A stretch of 64,000 nucleotides of DNA, from assembly GCA_946480085.1 (NCBI GenBank), contig CAMLHZ010000002.1:487504-551503 (forward strand), in the 5' to 3' direction. Both the position numbers and the translations under genes were made by a program. Of the stretch, positions 1 through 8,774 are shown in pieces (positions within the stretch are counted from its first letter, which is position 1; each line of letters begins with the position of its first letter). This DNA is from an uncultured Flavobacteriales bacterium. Its GTDB lineage: Bacteria > Bacteroidota > Bacteroidia > Flavobacteriales > Crocinitomicaceae. The notes under the pieces were generated by a model. It was not told the DNA's origin. It saw only the letters and a list, made by a program, of their open reading frames with translations, and did no database searches.

Positions 1-2
1 GA

Positions 3-212
3 GGCATTTCTTATAAATCGGAAAATGCCAATCTTGATTTTACCTGGAGCATGATCGGACATTTTGTGGTTAACAATGACGAAGTGTATATCTATACTTC
101 TGAAAATAAATTGCAGGACATTATTTCCACGGCTATTTTGGGGGAAGAGAATTTCGATAGCTTTATGTCGTTATTGAAAGCTAAAATAGCTGTTCCAGAA
201 GCTGTTGTTTGA
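3..212 (+). CDS. C-terminal fragment of an unrecognised protein
   Basis: An open frame enters from the left edge and stops at TGA 210-212, encoding about 69 residues that end KIAVPEAVV. It contains the stretch WSMIGHFVVNNDEVYIYT. I do not recognise a family and it does not match the C-terminus I expect for BioF. It lies 26 bases upstream of bioD on the same strand, so it may belong to the biotin transcription unit, but that is inference. Only the C-terminus is visible. Confidence 0.6.
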   Translation, partial: GISYKSENANLDFTWSMIGHFVVNNDEVYIYTSENKLQDIISTAILGEENFDSFMSLLKAKIAVPEAVV

Positions 213-238
213 TACTAATCATGAACGTTTAAGCAAAA

Positions 239-853
239 ATGAAATCGTTTGTCGTTACCGGAATAGGAACCAATATAGGGAAAACAGTTTGTAGTGCTGT
301 GCTTTGCGAGGCGCTGAAAGCTGATTATTGGAAACCAATCCAAAGTGGTGAATTGGATTCACTTGATAGCGAATTTGTGCGTTCAATGACTTCTCAGACA
401 AACGTTATTCCCGCAAAACATTTATTGACACAACCTTTATCACCTCACGCTGCTGCTGAAATTGACGGAATTCATTTGGATGAAAACGATTTCGAATTAC
501 CTGTTTTTAAGAAGACTACTTTGATAGAAGGAGCGGGAGGTTTAATGGTTCCAATCAATAAAGAAGGACTGTGTTTTGTTGATCTTTTCCAATTATGGCA
601 TTTGCCGGTTTTCGTTGTAACTCAACATTATTTAGGAAGTATAAATCATACCTTGTTGACGTTGAGCACCCTTTTTCAAAGAGAAATTGAAGTTGCCGGA
701 TTGATTATTAATGGTAAACCAAATAAGAGTTCAGAAGAAATTTACTCGTCTTACTTTCCTGAAATGAAGATTACTTACATTCCGGAATTTGAGGATTTTA
801 GTCAGGAAACAATTGCAAAAGCTGCTCAGTCATGGCTCGATCAAACGAATTAG
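239..853 (+). CDS. bioD: Dethiobiotin synthetase
   Basis: ATP-dependent synthase that closes the ureido ring of dethiobiotin from 7,8-diaminopelargonate and CO2, the penultimate biotin step; cytosolic. The P-loop GTNIGKT is at residues 10-16, followed by the WKPIQSG stretch and the GAGGLMVPI motif near residue 100, all typical of BioD. At 204 aa it is slightly short for the family but complete. Its 3' end overlaps bioA by 22 bases, so the two are probably translationally coupled. In the pathway BioA makes the BioD substrate, so the pair forms two consecutive steps. Confidence 0.95.
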   Translation: MKSFVVTGIGTNIGKTVCSAVLCEALKADYWKPIQSGELDSLDSEFVRSMTSQTNVIPAKHLLTQPLSPHAAAEIDGIHLDENDFELPVFKKTTLIEGAGGLMVPINKEGLCFVDLFQLWHLPVFVVTQHYLGSINHTLLTLSTLFQREIEVAGLIINGKPNKSSEEIYSSYFPEMKITYIPEFEDFSQETIAKAAQSWLDQTN

Positions 854-2112
854 AAAAAGACAAGAAACACGTTTGGCATCCGTTTACGCAAATGCTAACG
901 GCCAAAGAACCTCTTCATATTGTTAAAGCAAAAGATGCTGTTCTTTTTGATAGTGACGGAAAATCGTATATCGACGCAAACTCTTCCTGGTGGGTAAATG
1001 TTCATGGTCACGGAAACGAACACATAGGAAAAGCAATTTCAGATCAGTTTACACAGCTTGATCACGTAATATTTGCGGGTGCAACACATCCTCAGGCGAT
1101 AAGATTAGCTGAACGCATCACAAATATTCTTCCAACCGATTTAACAAAAGTCTTTTTCTCTGACGATGGCTCAACTGCCGTGGAAGTTGCTTTGAAAATG
1201 GCGTTTCAATATTGGTTCAACAAGAATCAGGTAAAGAAAAGAGTGATTGCAATGGATGGCGCTTATCATGGTGATACTTTTGGAGCAATGTCGATTGGTC
1301 AGCGAGGCGTTTTTAACCGTCCGTTCGAACATTTCTTTTTCGATGTAGATTTCCTGCATTTCCCAACCGACAAGAACGACAAGGACTTGCTGAAGGATGC
1401 TGAAAAACTTTTGAAAACGGGAGATATAGCTTGTTTGATCATTGAGCCATTGATTCAGGGATCGGCTGGAATGCGTATTTACGATCCAGGTATTTTGAAT
1501 CAGTTGGTTGAACTTTGTCGAAAGTACGATGCGTTGGTGATTTTTGATGAAGTGATGACCGGTTGGGGGCGAACAGGGAAGTTGTTTGCTTATAATCATT
1601 GTTCGGTTGTCCCGGATATCATTTGCGTTTCAAAAGGATTGACAGGTGGAGTTTTGCCTCTTGGATTAACGATTGCAACTGAAGAGATTTACGAAGCGTT
1701 TCTGCATCCGGAAACCAGTAAAGCCTTACTTCACGGACATTCATTTACAGGATCTGCAATGGCCTGTGCTGCTGCAAATGCAAGTTTGGATTTATTCGAG
1801 GAGCAGGAAACGTGGGAGAATATTGAGCGTATAGAGCAACTCCATCATACGTTCCGGTTGGAATTGTCGAAGCTCAACAATGTAAAGCATATTGGAGTTT
1901 TAGGAACAATTGTTCGTTTTGAAATCGAAACAGGTGAGGGGAATACTTATTTTTCCTCTATTCGTGATAAAGCGTATGATTACTTTTTAGAACACGGATG
2001 TCTCATTCGACCACTTGGAAATGTGATTTACGTGAATCCGCCGTATTGCATTACTGACGAACAATTGGAGAAGGTGTATTCGGTGATTTTAGGGTTTTTG
2101 AAGAGTCTGTAA
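832..2112 (+). CDS. bioA: Adenosylmethionine-8-amino-7-oxononanoate aminotransferase
   Basis: PLP-dependent class III aminotransferase converting 8-amino-7-oxononanoate (KAPA) to 7,8-diaminopelargonate, normally with S-adenosylmethionine as amino donor. It has the N-terminal WHPFTQM signature, SSWWVNVHGHGN (residues 51-62), the PLP-phosphate region SDDGSTAVEVALK, the FDEVMTGWGRTGK stretch with Asp239, and the Schiff-base lysine Lys268 in SKGLTGG. Length 426 aa is normal. ATG 832 lies inside the end of bioD. The paired Trp52/Trp53 is characteristic of BioA rather than of ornithine-type enzymes. Confidence 0.95.
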   Translation: MARSNELEKDKKHVWHPFTQMLTAKEPLHIVKAKDAVLFDSDGKSYIDANSSWWVNVHGHGNEHIGKAISDQFTQLDHVIFAGATHPQAIRLAERITNILPTDLTKVFFSDDGSTAVEVALKMAFQYWFNKNQVKKRVIAMDGAYHGDTFGAMSIGQRGVFNRPFEHFFFDVDFLHFPTDKNDKDLLKDAEKLLKTGDIACLIIEPLIQGSAGMRIYDPGILNQLVELCRKYDALVIFDEVMTGWGRTGKLFAYNHCSVVPDIICVSKGLTGGVLPLGLTIATEEIYEAFLHPETSKALLHGHSFTGSAMACAAANASLDLFEEQETWENIERIEQLHHTFRLELSKLNNVKHIGVLGTIVRFEIETGEGNTYFSSIRDKAYDYFLEHGCLIRPLGNVIYVNPPYCITDEQLEKVYSVILGFLKSL

Positions 2113-2146
2113 GGTAGTCACCAACTTAACAATATTGCTAATTAGT

Positions 2147-2195
2147 AAATTTCGAAATTTGTGTCGGATTTTAATCATTAGCTAAATCCAACACA
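2147..2195. terminator. Intergenic palindrome and hairpin between convergent bioA and the FUSC gene
   Basis: A perfect 14-base palindrome AAATTTCGAAATTT (2147-2160) runs into a hairpin whose arms TGTGTCGGATTT (2160-2171) and AAATCCAACACA (2184-2195) pair at 11 of 12 positions. Its place between two convergent genes suggests a bidirectional terminator, but there is no strong T-tract, so the role is inferred. Confidence 0.4.
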
Positions 2196-2240
2196 TTTAT
2201 ACAAAAACATAAAATTGTGTTCAAGATTGATGATGTTAGC

Positions 2241-4406
2241 TTAAGCTCCTTTTAAAGCATGAATCGTCTCAAACTCAAACGTAATCTTCTCCAATTCCAC
2301 TTTCATCTGCTTCAATTCCTCGGTTGCTTTGAATCCAGGTTCCTTCAATAGGTTTTTTATGTGCGACAAGGTTTCTTTTGCCTCAGCAATTTCCATAAAT
2401 GCTAACTGCGCACTCATCAATTCAATTAAATGTGAAAGCGTATCGAGTTCTTTTGAAATTGATTCTGTATCAGTATGTTGAAGTATAAATGTTAAAGAAT
2501 TTATTTCACGTGTGAGACGAATACACGCACCCACTTGCGCAAAACTGGAATCGACTTTTGTTCGTGCAAATTCCGGCTCTTCGTACATGCGCTGTATACA
2601 AGCGAAAACGTCATTATTTGCAGCTTCAGTTATCCGACGATTTCTGATCCATGTAACAGGATGCGTCTTTTTAATGTGTTGTGAAATCACTTGTTTAAAG
2701 TAAGTACCGTTGCTTAACAGGGCTTTCTTTATGAGATTTGGGAAACGTTGATTCTCCCAAACGGGCCAGAACATTGAACTGATCAATAATGCCAATCCTG
2801 CTCCAAGAGAAGTGGAAATCAAACGCCAGCCAATCAACTGCCAGGATGTTTGCTGTGTCATCTGCATCAGAATTACCATCATTATAGTGACAAACAAAAC
2901 CCCGATTTTGTAGTTGTTTCGAAGGAAGTACGCGACAAAAAACGAAATGAAGATCAGGATGTATGTGAAGTAATAATGAGGAATTGGAAGAAGCATGATG
3001 AAGCCTCCAATCAAAATCCCGATAAATGTTCCAAGTATGCGTTCAACACCTTTTTTCTTGGTGGCACCGTAATACGGTTGAATTACAATCAACATGGTTA
3101 ATGCAATCCAATGTCCGTGATCAATCTTGAAAAACTTAAAGATGAAAACAGAGAAAGCCATTCCAAGAGCAACACGAACAGCATAATTGAATTGTTGTGA
3201 ATTGATGTTGAACATATCCTTCAACAAAACACCCATTTTTCTGGGTTTAAGCCCAAGAATGAATTGATTTAAGGACAATTTGTAATTCTCAAAGTAAAGC
3301 TGTTGTTTGTTATTGTGATTTCCTTCGATCATGTCAATTACTTCAACGATCAAACTATTTGCTTCGTCAAGAATGTGTTTGATATGTCGCATAACAACCA
3401 ATTCTTCATCTGAGAAATTGTTTTCATCTGTTGTTTTTTCGAAGATGGAAATGGCAACTGCAAAACGCTGTTGACGTGTTTTAGCGATCATCAAATCATC
3501 TGCGCGAAGTGTGAAATTCAGAATGGCAATTCGGGCAGAAACCTGTGAAAGCGCAGAAAGTGTTTTGTAAACAATGGAATAACGCTTGGTAGAGTTACTG
3601 ATGAGATTCAACGCGTGAACTTCGTGATGAAGTGCTTTCAATGTCCCGGCAAACAACGCGCTGTGTCTGCGGATTTCCATCATTTGGTCGTAATGCTCAG
3701 TCTTTATTTTCGTATTGTTCTGACGGGCAAAAAACTCAATCGACTTATCAATTGCTTCACGAATAGCGAGTTCTTTCTTGGTTATTTCTACTTCCGGCGT
3801 TGTTTCTGTTTCCGTTCCGAAGTAATTCACCAATCCATCCAAATAATCGGTACTCGTACTCCAGATCAATGAAACCGAACGTTTTAAAGGGTTACCGGCA
3901 GAAAAAGGAAAGGAAATAAAAATGATGGCAACCGCCCATAGAACACCAATCCAAATGTAATTACCAATAATTAATGCTTCTTCTAAACCAGAAGGCTGTG
4001 TAAGTCCAAAAAGATAGAAGAAACCAACTCCAACACCAATCGAAGAACCGTAATTACTCCAATTGCGGATTAGAGCAGCAAGCATCCCTATGATTGCCAT
4101 TCCAATAACAGCAAGGGTTATGGAATCACCGAAAAGCAAACCGACAATTCCGGCAATGTAAATAAGAACACCTTCGATGATTTGAATGATCATTTTACGG
4201 AAATGTGGTCCGCGGTAGTCGACCATTGTAACCAGATATGCTGCAAATGCCGACCAAATGATTTCGTATTTCATTCCCACATAGAGTGGGAGAACGATTA
4301 AAGGAACATTAAGGGCTAAAACAACACGAATTGACCAACTCAACGTCGGCTCCAAATATTCCTGTTGAACGATGGTGTTTAACTGTTTTATCGGTTGAAA
4401 TCTCAT
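2241..4406 (-). CDS. FUSC-family (YccS/YhfK-like) inner-membrane protein
   Basis: A 721-aa integral membrane protein with the layout of fusaric-acid-resistance/YccS-type transporters: about six hydrophobic segments in residues 25-170, a long soluble helical region (about 180-400), a second membrane block (about 405-540) and a helical C-terminal tail. The second block contains the FUSC-like stretch DHGHWIALTMLIVIQPYYG followed by ERILGTFIGILIGG. The family is linked to efflux of aromatic acids and other toxic solutes; the substrate here is unknown. It stands alone and converges on bioA. A TACCTTTG box lies just upstream. Confidence 0.8.
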   Translation of the reverse strand: MRFQPIKQLNTIVQQEYLEPTLSWSIRVVLALNVPLIVLPLYVGMKYEIIWSAFAAYLVTMVDYRGPHFRKMIIQIIEGVLIYIAGIVGLLFGDSITLAVIGMAIIGMLAALIRNWSNYGSSIGVGVGFFYLFGLTQPSGLEEALIIGNYIWIGVLWAVAIIFISFPFSAGNPLKRSVSLIWSTSTDYLDGLVNYFGTETETTPEVEITKKELAIREAIDKSIEFFARQNNTKIKTEHYDQMMEIRRHSALFAGTLKALHHEVHALNLISNSTKRYSIVYKTLSALSQVSARIAILNFTLRADDLMIAKTRQQRFAVAISIFEKTTDENNFSDEELVVMRHIKHILDEANSLIVEVIDMIEGNHNNKQQLYFENYKLSLNQFILGLKPRKMGVLLKDMFNINSQQFNYAVRVALGMAFSVFIFKFFKIDHGHWIALTMLIVIQPYYGATKKKGVERILGTFIGILIGGFIMLLPIPHYYFTYILIFISFFVAYFLRNNYKIGVLFVTIMMVILMQMTQQTSWQLIGWRLISTSLGAGLALLISSMFWPVWENQRFPNLIKKALLSNGTYFKQVISQHIKKTHPVTWIRNRRITEAANNDVFACIQRMYEEPEFARTKVDSSFAQVGACIRLTREINSLTFILQHTDTESISKELDTLSHLIELMSAQLAFMEIAEAKETLSHIKNLLKEPGFKATEELKQMKVELEKITFEFETIHALKGA

Positions 4407-4423
4407 AGAATTGTCCCTTGCGA

Positions 4424-4431
4424 CAAAGGTA
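4424..4431 (-). promoter_or_regulatory. Bacteroidota -7 box TACCTTTG for the FUSC gene
   Basis: On the minus strand TACCTTTG matches the Bacteroidota sigma-ABfr -7 consensus TAnnTTTG and ends 17 bases before the ATG at 4406. No convincing -33 element was identified. Confidence 0.5.
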
Positions 4432-4491
4432 CAAATGCAATGTGGGTTTCTGTCTTATGGAAACGTGAAAAGTCCTTAAAATTTGAGCTTT

Positions 4492-5031
4492 TTACGTTGA
4501 GATAATTCTAAAAACAGTTCTTCTATTCAGTTGATTCAGTTGTTCGAATAACTTTCTATCAGCTTTAAATTGAACAACAAATTTTTCGGTTAGCAGGTAA
4601 GATTCTTTGGTTTGTAACTCTCTTGGCAGCAGTAAATAAACAGGATTCTCATTAGTTAAAAGAAACGGTTTCCGTTCACCTTGGGAGTTTGTTTTTATGT
4701 TTTCTGGATTTGCACCAATGTTTTGCAGCCAAGCTTTTATGCCTAAGGCTCGCTGTTCAGTGAATCTCAAATTATACAAAGAATCTCCGCGATAATCAGT
4801 ATTGCATTGGATTTCAAAAACAAAACTCGGGTGATTCAAAACAAATGCTTTTATACTATCCATTAAATCTACTGTAGTAGAATCAATTAGCATTCGTTGA
4901 TCTGGGAAGAATCGAATTGGAAGATCAATTTCCTGCCCAGCATAAAACGTTGTGTCTGAAAGCCTGAAGTTCTTTGTTTGGGTGAAGGAATTAAAACTTA
5001 GAAGGAACAGAAAAGGAAGGAGTAATTTCAT
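4492..5031 (-). CDS. Secreted OmpA/MotB C-terminal-like protein
   Basis: 179 aa with a signal peptide (residues 1-18, ending FTQ). The middle (about 55-120) resembles the OmpA/MotB peptidoglycan-binding fold: a hydrophobic strand FVFEIQCNTDYRGD, then LYNLRFTEQRALGIKAWLQNIGANPENI, then the GERKP turn that corresponds to the family's G..P segment. The usual TDxxG..xYNxxLSxxRA pattern is degenerate, so peptidoglycan binding is inferred rather than shown. First of several minus-strand envelope genes. No transmembrane barrel is present. Confidence 0.65.
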   Translation of the reverse strand: MKLLLPFLFLLSFNSFTQTKNFRLSDTTFYAGQEIDLPIRFFPDQRMLIDSTTVDLMDSIKAFVLNHPSFVFEIQCNTDYRGDSLYNLRFTEQRALGIKAWLQNIGANPENIKTNSQGERKPFLLTNENPVYLLLPRELQTKESYLLTEKFVVQFKADRKLFEQLNQLNRRTVFRIIST

Positions 5032-5085
5032 GGTTGTATTTACTTTAAATGTTTTGATTGAGTAGAAGTAAACAATTGAATTCCC

Positions 5086-5421
5086 TTATCCAAACAGAGC
5101 AGGTCCACTCATCGAATAAAGAAATAAACTGATAAACAAATCCGAAACTGTTATAGCCATTAAAAATGTATAAAAGGTAGAATTGTAGAGCCTGGTCTCC
5201 TTTCGGAATGTAAGAAGGTAAGTTAAAGTGCATAAAACCATCAGTAGACTTGGACCGTAATAAATCAAATCCAAGCGAGCAATGCCTGTTTTCCCGAAAT
5301 CTTCAAGCATCCATTTTTGCAAAAGTTCAATTCCGTAGAAGATATCGTATAACCCAATTATTCGAACTGCTATTGCCAAAAGAACAATAACCATAAGAAT
5401 CAGGTGGAATTTGCTTTTCAT
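5086..5421 (-). CDS. Small three-pass membrane protein, unrecognised
   Basis: 111 aa with hydrophobic segments near residues 5-23 (LILMVIVLLAIAVRIIG), 52-70 (LIYYGPSLLMVLCTLTYLL) and 84-105 (FLMAITVSDLFISLFLYSM). I do not recognise the family. Its ATG abuts the stop of the upstream lipoprotein gene with no spacer, so the two are very probably co-transcribed. A shorter frame at 5045-5233 overlaps its end and looks like a shadow. Confidence 0.65.
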   Translation of the reverse strand: MKSKFHLILMVIVLLAIAVRIIGLYDIFYGIELLQKWMLEDFGKTGIARLDLIYYGPSLLMVLCTLTYLLTFRKETRLYNSTFYTFLMAITVSDLFISLFLYSMSGPALFG

Positions 5422-6036
5422 TTACTTATTCAGAAACTTCTTGAAATCAAAACCTTCCATGTAAGCGATTTTCCAACTACCGTCCTCCAAAACAGCTTTC
5501 ATTTCGTTCTTGAAGTTGTTGCCGTGAGTCCAGATGAAAAACGCTTCATTGTCGTCAATCATTAACTTCTCAATGTGAAGTGTTTTCCAATAGTCTTCTG
5601 AAGGTGTGTCCTGACAATTGCACCAGGGACTCGAATCATTTCCGTAGGGAGGCATTTCACCAACAAAGTATTCGATCGTTCCATTTCTGAGGTCTTTGTC
5701 GATTTCCAATGCAATTTCATTGTAATTATCTATGAATTCAGTAGAGAAGAAGTTGGTTTTCTTAAGTTGTTCCAATCGACGCTTGTGCTCTTGAATGTTC
5801 AATTTCACGTATTTGTCTTCCGACTGATTGGGAAGAACATCAAAATCATAAGCCTTCATTCCTTCGGTTTCATACCATTCATAAAGCTCACTAACTAGTT
5901 TTTCAAGGCTCTTTGTCTCCTTCTGAAAATCAACTTGTGGGTGTTGTTTGTCATCGGGATTTGAGTTTGGTGTATTCTGATTACAGCTGAATAGCGTAAG
6001 TCCAAATAGCAGTATAGATAGTTTGATTGTTTTCAT
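5422..6036 (-). CDS. Lipoprotein of unknown function
   Basis: 204 aa beginning with a lipoprotein signal (lipobox LFSC, Cys18). The mature part is hydrophilic, with a helical N-terminal half and the stretch WCNCQDTPSEDYWKT. The C-terminus AVLEDGSWKIAYMEGF resembles the last strands of DUF3828/NTF2-like secreted domains, which is a weak inference. It lies 3 bases downstream of the kelch gene and directly abuts the small membrane-protein gene, so it sits inside an operon of envelope proteins. Confidence 0.65.
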   Translation of the reverse strand: MKTIKLSILLFGLTLFSCNQNTPNSNPDDKQHPQVDFQKETKSLEKLVSELYEWYETEGMKAYDFDVLPNQSEDKYVKLNIQEHKRRLEQLKKTNFFSTEFIDNYNEIALEIDKDLRNGTIEYFVGEMPPYGNDSSPWCNCQDTPSEDYWKTLHIEKLMIDDNEAFFIWTHGNNFKNEMKAVLEDGSWKIAYMEGFDFKKFLNK

Positions 6037-6039
6037 TTG

Positions 6040-7206
6040 TTAGATTTTCTCAAGCCTTAAATTAACATGTTTTCCGTTGTGATTAATTCTCATGATGTAA
6101 AATCCTGAAACCAACTCGTTAATGCGCGTGAATCCTGAAAAGTCCGTATTTGTTTCTAAGATCATTTTCCCGTCTAATGAATAAATACTCACTTCACATT
6201 CTGGTTGAGAAACAACATTGAATCCAGAATTACTTGGATTTGGAAAAACAATTGTCTCACTAAAAGGAATAGATGCGGAAGATAGTTTGTAGAATTCATT
6301 CGTTTTTGTGCCGTCTTCTTTCAAGCCCGTTCCCAAATAGAAATCATTGCCAATCACAAAACCTGACGAACCTCTTAATCCTTCCGTTCCAATGGGATTC
6401 ATCTGTCTCCATTCTCCAGAATAATCATATTGATAACTGTCGTTTTGAAATACTGAGCTTTCATTCATTCCGCCACAAACCATTGCTGTAACACCGTTTG
6501 AAAGAGCAGTTCCGTATGATCGTAAACCTCCAGGAAAAGTAAGCTCTCTCCAGGAATTTTGACTCGGATTGAACTCGAACCAGGAAGATGAATAGGTGAT
6601 AGGGCTAACTGAAAATCCTTCACCGAATATGATTTTATTCAGGATAGGAAAGGCCAGAACGCTTCGATTTCCGCTAGACTGATAATGTGCAATCAACGAC
6701 CATTCGTCTGTTTTTTGATTGTATTTCCATAAATCAGACAGAGTAGAATCGAGGTTGGTACCCAAACCAAAATAGCCTGAACCGTTTAGAGAAGTTGCTG
6801 TAGCATCCCAGCGAGAAAATCCGGTAAAATTGTTCAATTGTGTCCAGATGTCAATGCTTTCATTATACTCCCAAACATCATTTAAAGGAGTTCCGAATTC
6901 TGAATAACCACCAATCAGGTAAGCCTTATTTTCGATGGTAAAAACACTGGAATATTGTCGTTTTGTTCCTGGAAACTCTGCTTTTTCTGTCCAAGTATTG
7001 TTTTCAGGATTGTAGCAAAACAATTTGTTGCTTTCAGAATAATCAGATCCATCAGCTGTTCCAGTCACGAAAAAGCCAAGATTGTTGAGTGAAAAAGCAA
7101 TGCCATCGTCTCTCCCGGCAGAGGGAAGAGGCGCAATTGGAATCCATTCCTGTGAGAAAGAATAGGTGGTAAAAATCAAAAATAGTAGTGAAATGTATTT
7201 CGACAT
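6040..7206 (-). CDS. Secreted kelch-repeat protein with T9SS sorting domain
   Basis: 388 aa. A signal peptide (1-18) is followed by about six kelch-type blades, each with GYF/AYLIGG-like strands and an N..W pair (for example FCYNPENNTWTEKAEFP, VWEYNESIDIWTQL). The C-terminus from about residue 315 (VFPNPSNSGF, then ISIYSLDGK-like and GFYIMRI motifs) is a type A T9SS secretion domain, so the protein is probably exported through the type IX system and anchored at the surface. Kelch propellers usually bind protein or glycan; the ligand is unknown. Confidence 0.85.
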   Translation of the reverse strand: MSKYISLLFLIFTTYSFSQEWIPIAPLPSAGRDDGIAFSLNNLGFFVTGTADGSDYSESNKLFCYNPENNTWTEKAEFPGTKRQYSSVFTIENKAYLIGGYSEFGTPLNDVWEYNESIDIWTQLNNFTGFSRWDATATSLNGSGYFGLGTNLDSTLSDLWKYNQKTDEWSLIAHYQSSGNRSVLAFPILNKIIFGEGFSVSPITYSSSWFEFNPSQNSWRELTFPGGLRSYGTALSNGVTAMVCGGMNESSVFQNDSYQYDYSGEWRQMNPIGTEGLRGSSGFVIGNDFYLGTGLKEDGTKTNEFYKLSSASIPFSETIVFPNPSNSGFNVVSQPECEVSIYSLDGKMILETNTDFSGFTRINELVSGFYIMRINHNGKHVNLRLEKI

Positions 7207-7235
7207 GGAATCAAAACGAAGAGTACTCCCAATTA

Positions 7236-7562
7236 TTACTTACAATCCGACTTCTTCACCCATTTGTATCTGATTCCACGGATGAACAGCTCTCTTTTGT
7301 CAGGATCCCATTTCCCAAAGGAAGTCATGATACCATTGTATGTGTGGCAGATATCGTATGTTTCTTCGTTTGGAACAATTGTCACCTTTTCCCCGTTTTT
7401 CGGAACAAGCGCTTGATATAAAGCCTCTGATGAATTGAATTTACTATCGCAGGAAATTTCCACCTGATTCCCTGTGCTGTTTTCATAAATTCCACTGAAT
7501 TCTTTGGTGTCAACGTGACAAGAGGAGAGAAGTAATAAGAACGGTAAAACGTATTTCCACAT
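7236..7562 (-). CDS. Small lipoprotein, unrecognised
   Basis: 108 aa with a lipobox (LSSC, Cys15) after a hydrophobic leader. The mature chain contains FSGIYENSTGNQVEISCDSKF and ends with a basic, Trp-containing strand (GIRYKWVKKSDCK), suggesting a small beta-rich domain with paired cysteines. No family recognised. It lies 9 bases from the YitT gene and 29 bases from the kelch gene on the same strand, so it is likely part of the same transcription unit. Confidence 0.6.
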   Translation of the reverse strand: MWKYVLPFLLLLSSCHVDTKEFSGIYENSTGNQVEISCDSKFNSSEALYQALVPKNGEKVTIVPNEETYDICHTYNGIMTSFGKWDPDKRELFIRGIRYKWVKKSDCK

Positions 7563-7571
7563 ATTGAAGAA

Positions 7572-8546
7572 TTAATGCTTTAGAGGTCGTTTCTTGATCA
7601 TTCCGCCTCTGGTGTCCTTCACACTATTCATTACCACAAAAGCATGGGGCTCAATCTTCTCAATTTCAAGGTTTAGCTTATTCAGCTCCAACCGTGTAAC
7701 GACAGTATAAATAATTTCGACGTCTTCCGTAGCTCCACGTTTCCCAAATCCTTTCTTGCCGCTGTAAACCGTAACACCACGTCCCATTTTGGAAATGATC
7801 ATTTCACGAATTTGGTCCGGACGAGTAGAAACGATAGTAACTCCCATGTATTCCTCAATACCTTCAACGATAAAATCCAATGTTTTCGAAGCTGCTAAGT
7901 AGGTGATCATTGAATACATGGCAATCTCAATTCCAAGGAAATATGCTCCAAAAGAGAAAATGACCACGTTCATAATGATAATTAAATCACCTAGAGTCGC
8001 ACCAGTTTTCTTACTTAAGTATATGGCTAAAACTTCGGTTCCATCGATCACAGCTCCACCTCGAACAGCAAATCCAATTCCAGCTCCAAGGAAGAATCCA
8101 CCAAATACCGCAACAAGTAAATTATCGTTGGTCACGTTCGGAAAATGAACGGTCGCCAGAACAATTGATAATCCAGTGATTGCCAGAGCTGTTTTAATAG
8201 CAAACTCTTTTCCAAGTGTCAAATAACCAAGGAATACGAAAGGGATGTTAATTCCGATGATTAGCCAATACAGTGGAATTTTGGTTAGTGCATGAATCAA
8301 AAGCGATATTCCGGTTGCTCCACCATCAATGAAGTGATTGGTCAATAGAAATCCTTTGAAACCGAATCCAGCCAGGAAAATCCCAGCACCGATTAGGAAA
8401 AAATCCTTGACATTTCGTTTGGCGATGATTCTAAACTCACGATATGCCTTGGCAAACTGATAATCTGAAAAAGGTTTGATTCCTTTTTTTGACTTTCTGT
8501 TCTTTAGAATGGTTTCGGTAAGAATTCGCTTCAAAAATGGTTTCAT
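7572..8546 (-). CDS. YitT-family membrane protein (DUF161 + DUF2179)
   Basis: A membrane protein with about five to six helices (about residues 45-220) containing FLTNHFIDGGATGISLL and GFAVRGGAVIDGTEVLA, typical of the YitT/DUF161 fold, then a soluble C-terminal DUF2179 domain (about 235-320, including the GRGVTVYSGKKGFGK stretch). Its biochemical role is unknown. I chose the ATG at 8546 (324 aa). An in-frame GTG at 8555 would add three residues. A composite inverted repeat fills the intergenic region upstream. Confidence 0.85.
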   Translation of the reverse strand: MKPFLKRILTETILKNRKSKKGIKPFSDYQFAKAYREFRIIAKRNVKDFFLIGAGIFLAGFGFKGFLLTNHFIDGGATGISLLIHALTKIPLYWLIIGINIPFVFLGYLTLGKEFAIKTALAITGLSIVLATVHFPNVTNDNLLVAVFGGFFLGAGIGFAVRGGAVIDGTEVLAIYLSKKTGATLGDLIIIMNVVIFSFGAYFLGIEIAMYSMITYLAASKTLDFIVEGIEEYMGVTIVSTRPDQIREMIISKMGRGVTVYSGKKGFGKRGATEDVEIIYTVVTRLELNKLNLEIEKIEPHAFVVMNSVKDTRGGMIKKRPLKH

Positions 8547-8676
8547 CCTCTGCACATATTTGTTCTCGAACTAAGATAGGCATTCACGATTGATTAGCCG
8601 AAAGGAGAAGGAGAGAATTACCAAATTTTAATAGGATTTTAATATTGTCGAGCCGAAAAATCACTCGAATGACTTA

Positions 8677-8769
8677 CCACGGATGCACAGATTAAATGGG
8701 CGCTTACCAGTCGCCCAATAACACAAAAGCTCGTCCGGTAGGCGAGCTAAAACATCTGTGTATCTGTGG
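8677..8769. repeat. Composite inverted-repeat element with two internal hairpins
   Basis: The outer arms CCACGGATGCACAGAT (8677-8692) and ATCTGTGTATCTGTGG (8754-8769) pair at 14 of 16 positions. Between them sit two smaller hairpins: GGGCG (8698-8702) with CGCCC (8712-8716), and AGCTCG (8728-8733) with CGAGCT (8743-8748). Their loops contain TACC and GGTA, which could pair with each other. The element occupies the gap between the aminotransferase stop and the YitT start. It has no ORF and no visible target-site duplication. Confidence 0.7.
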
Positions 8770-8774
8770 GAATA

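Noticed and set aside
1171..1599. 142-aa minus-strand frame within bioA
   Set aside because: It lies wholly inside a well-supported bioA with clear PLP motifs, and its own sequence shows no domain.
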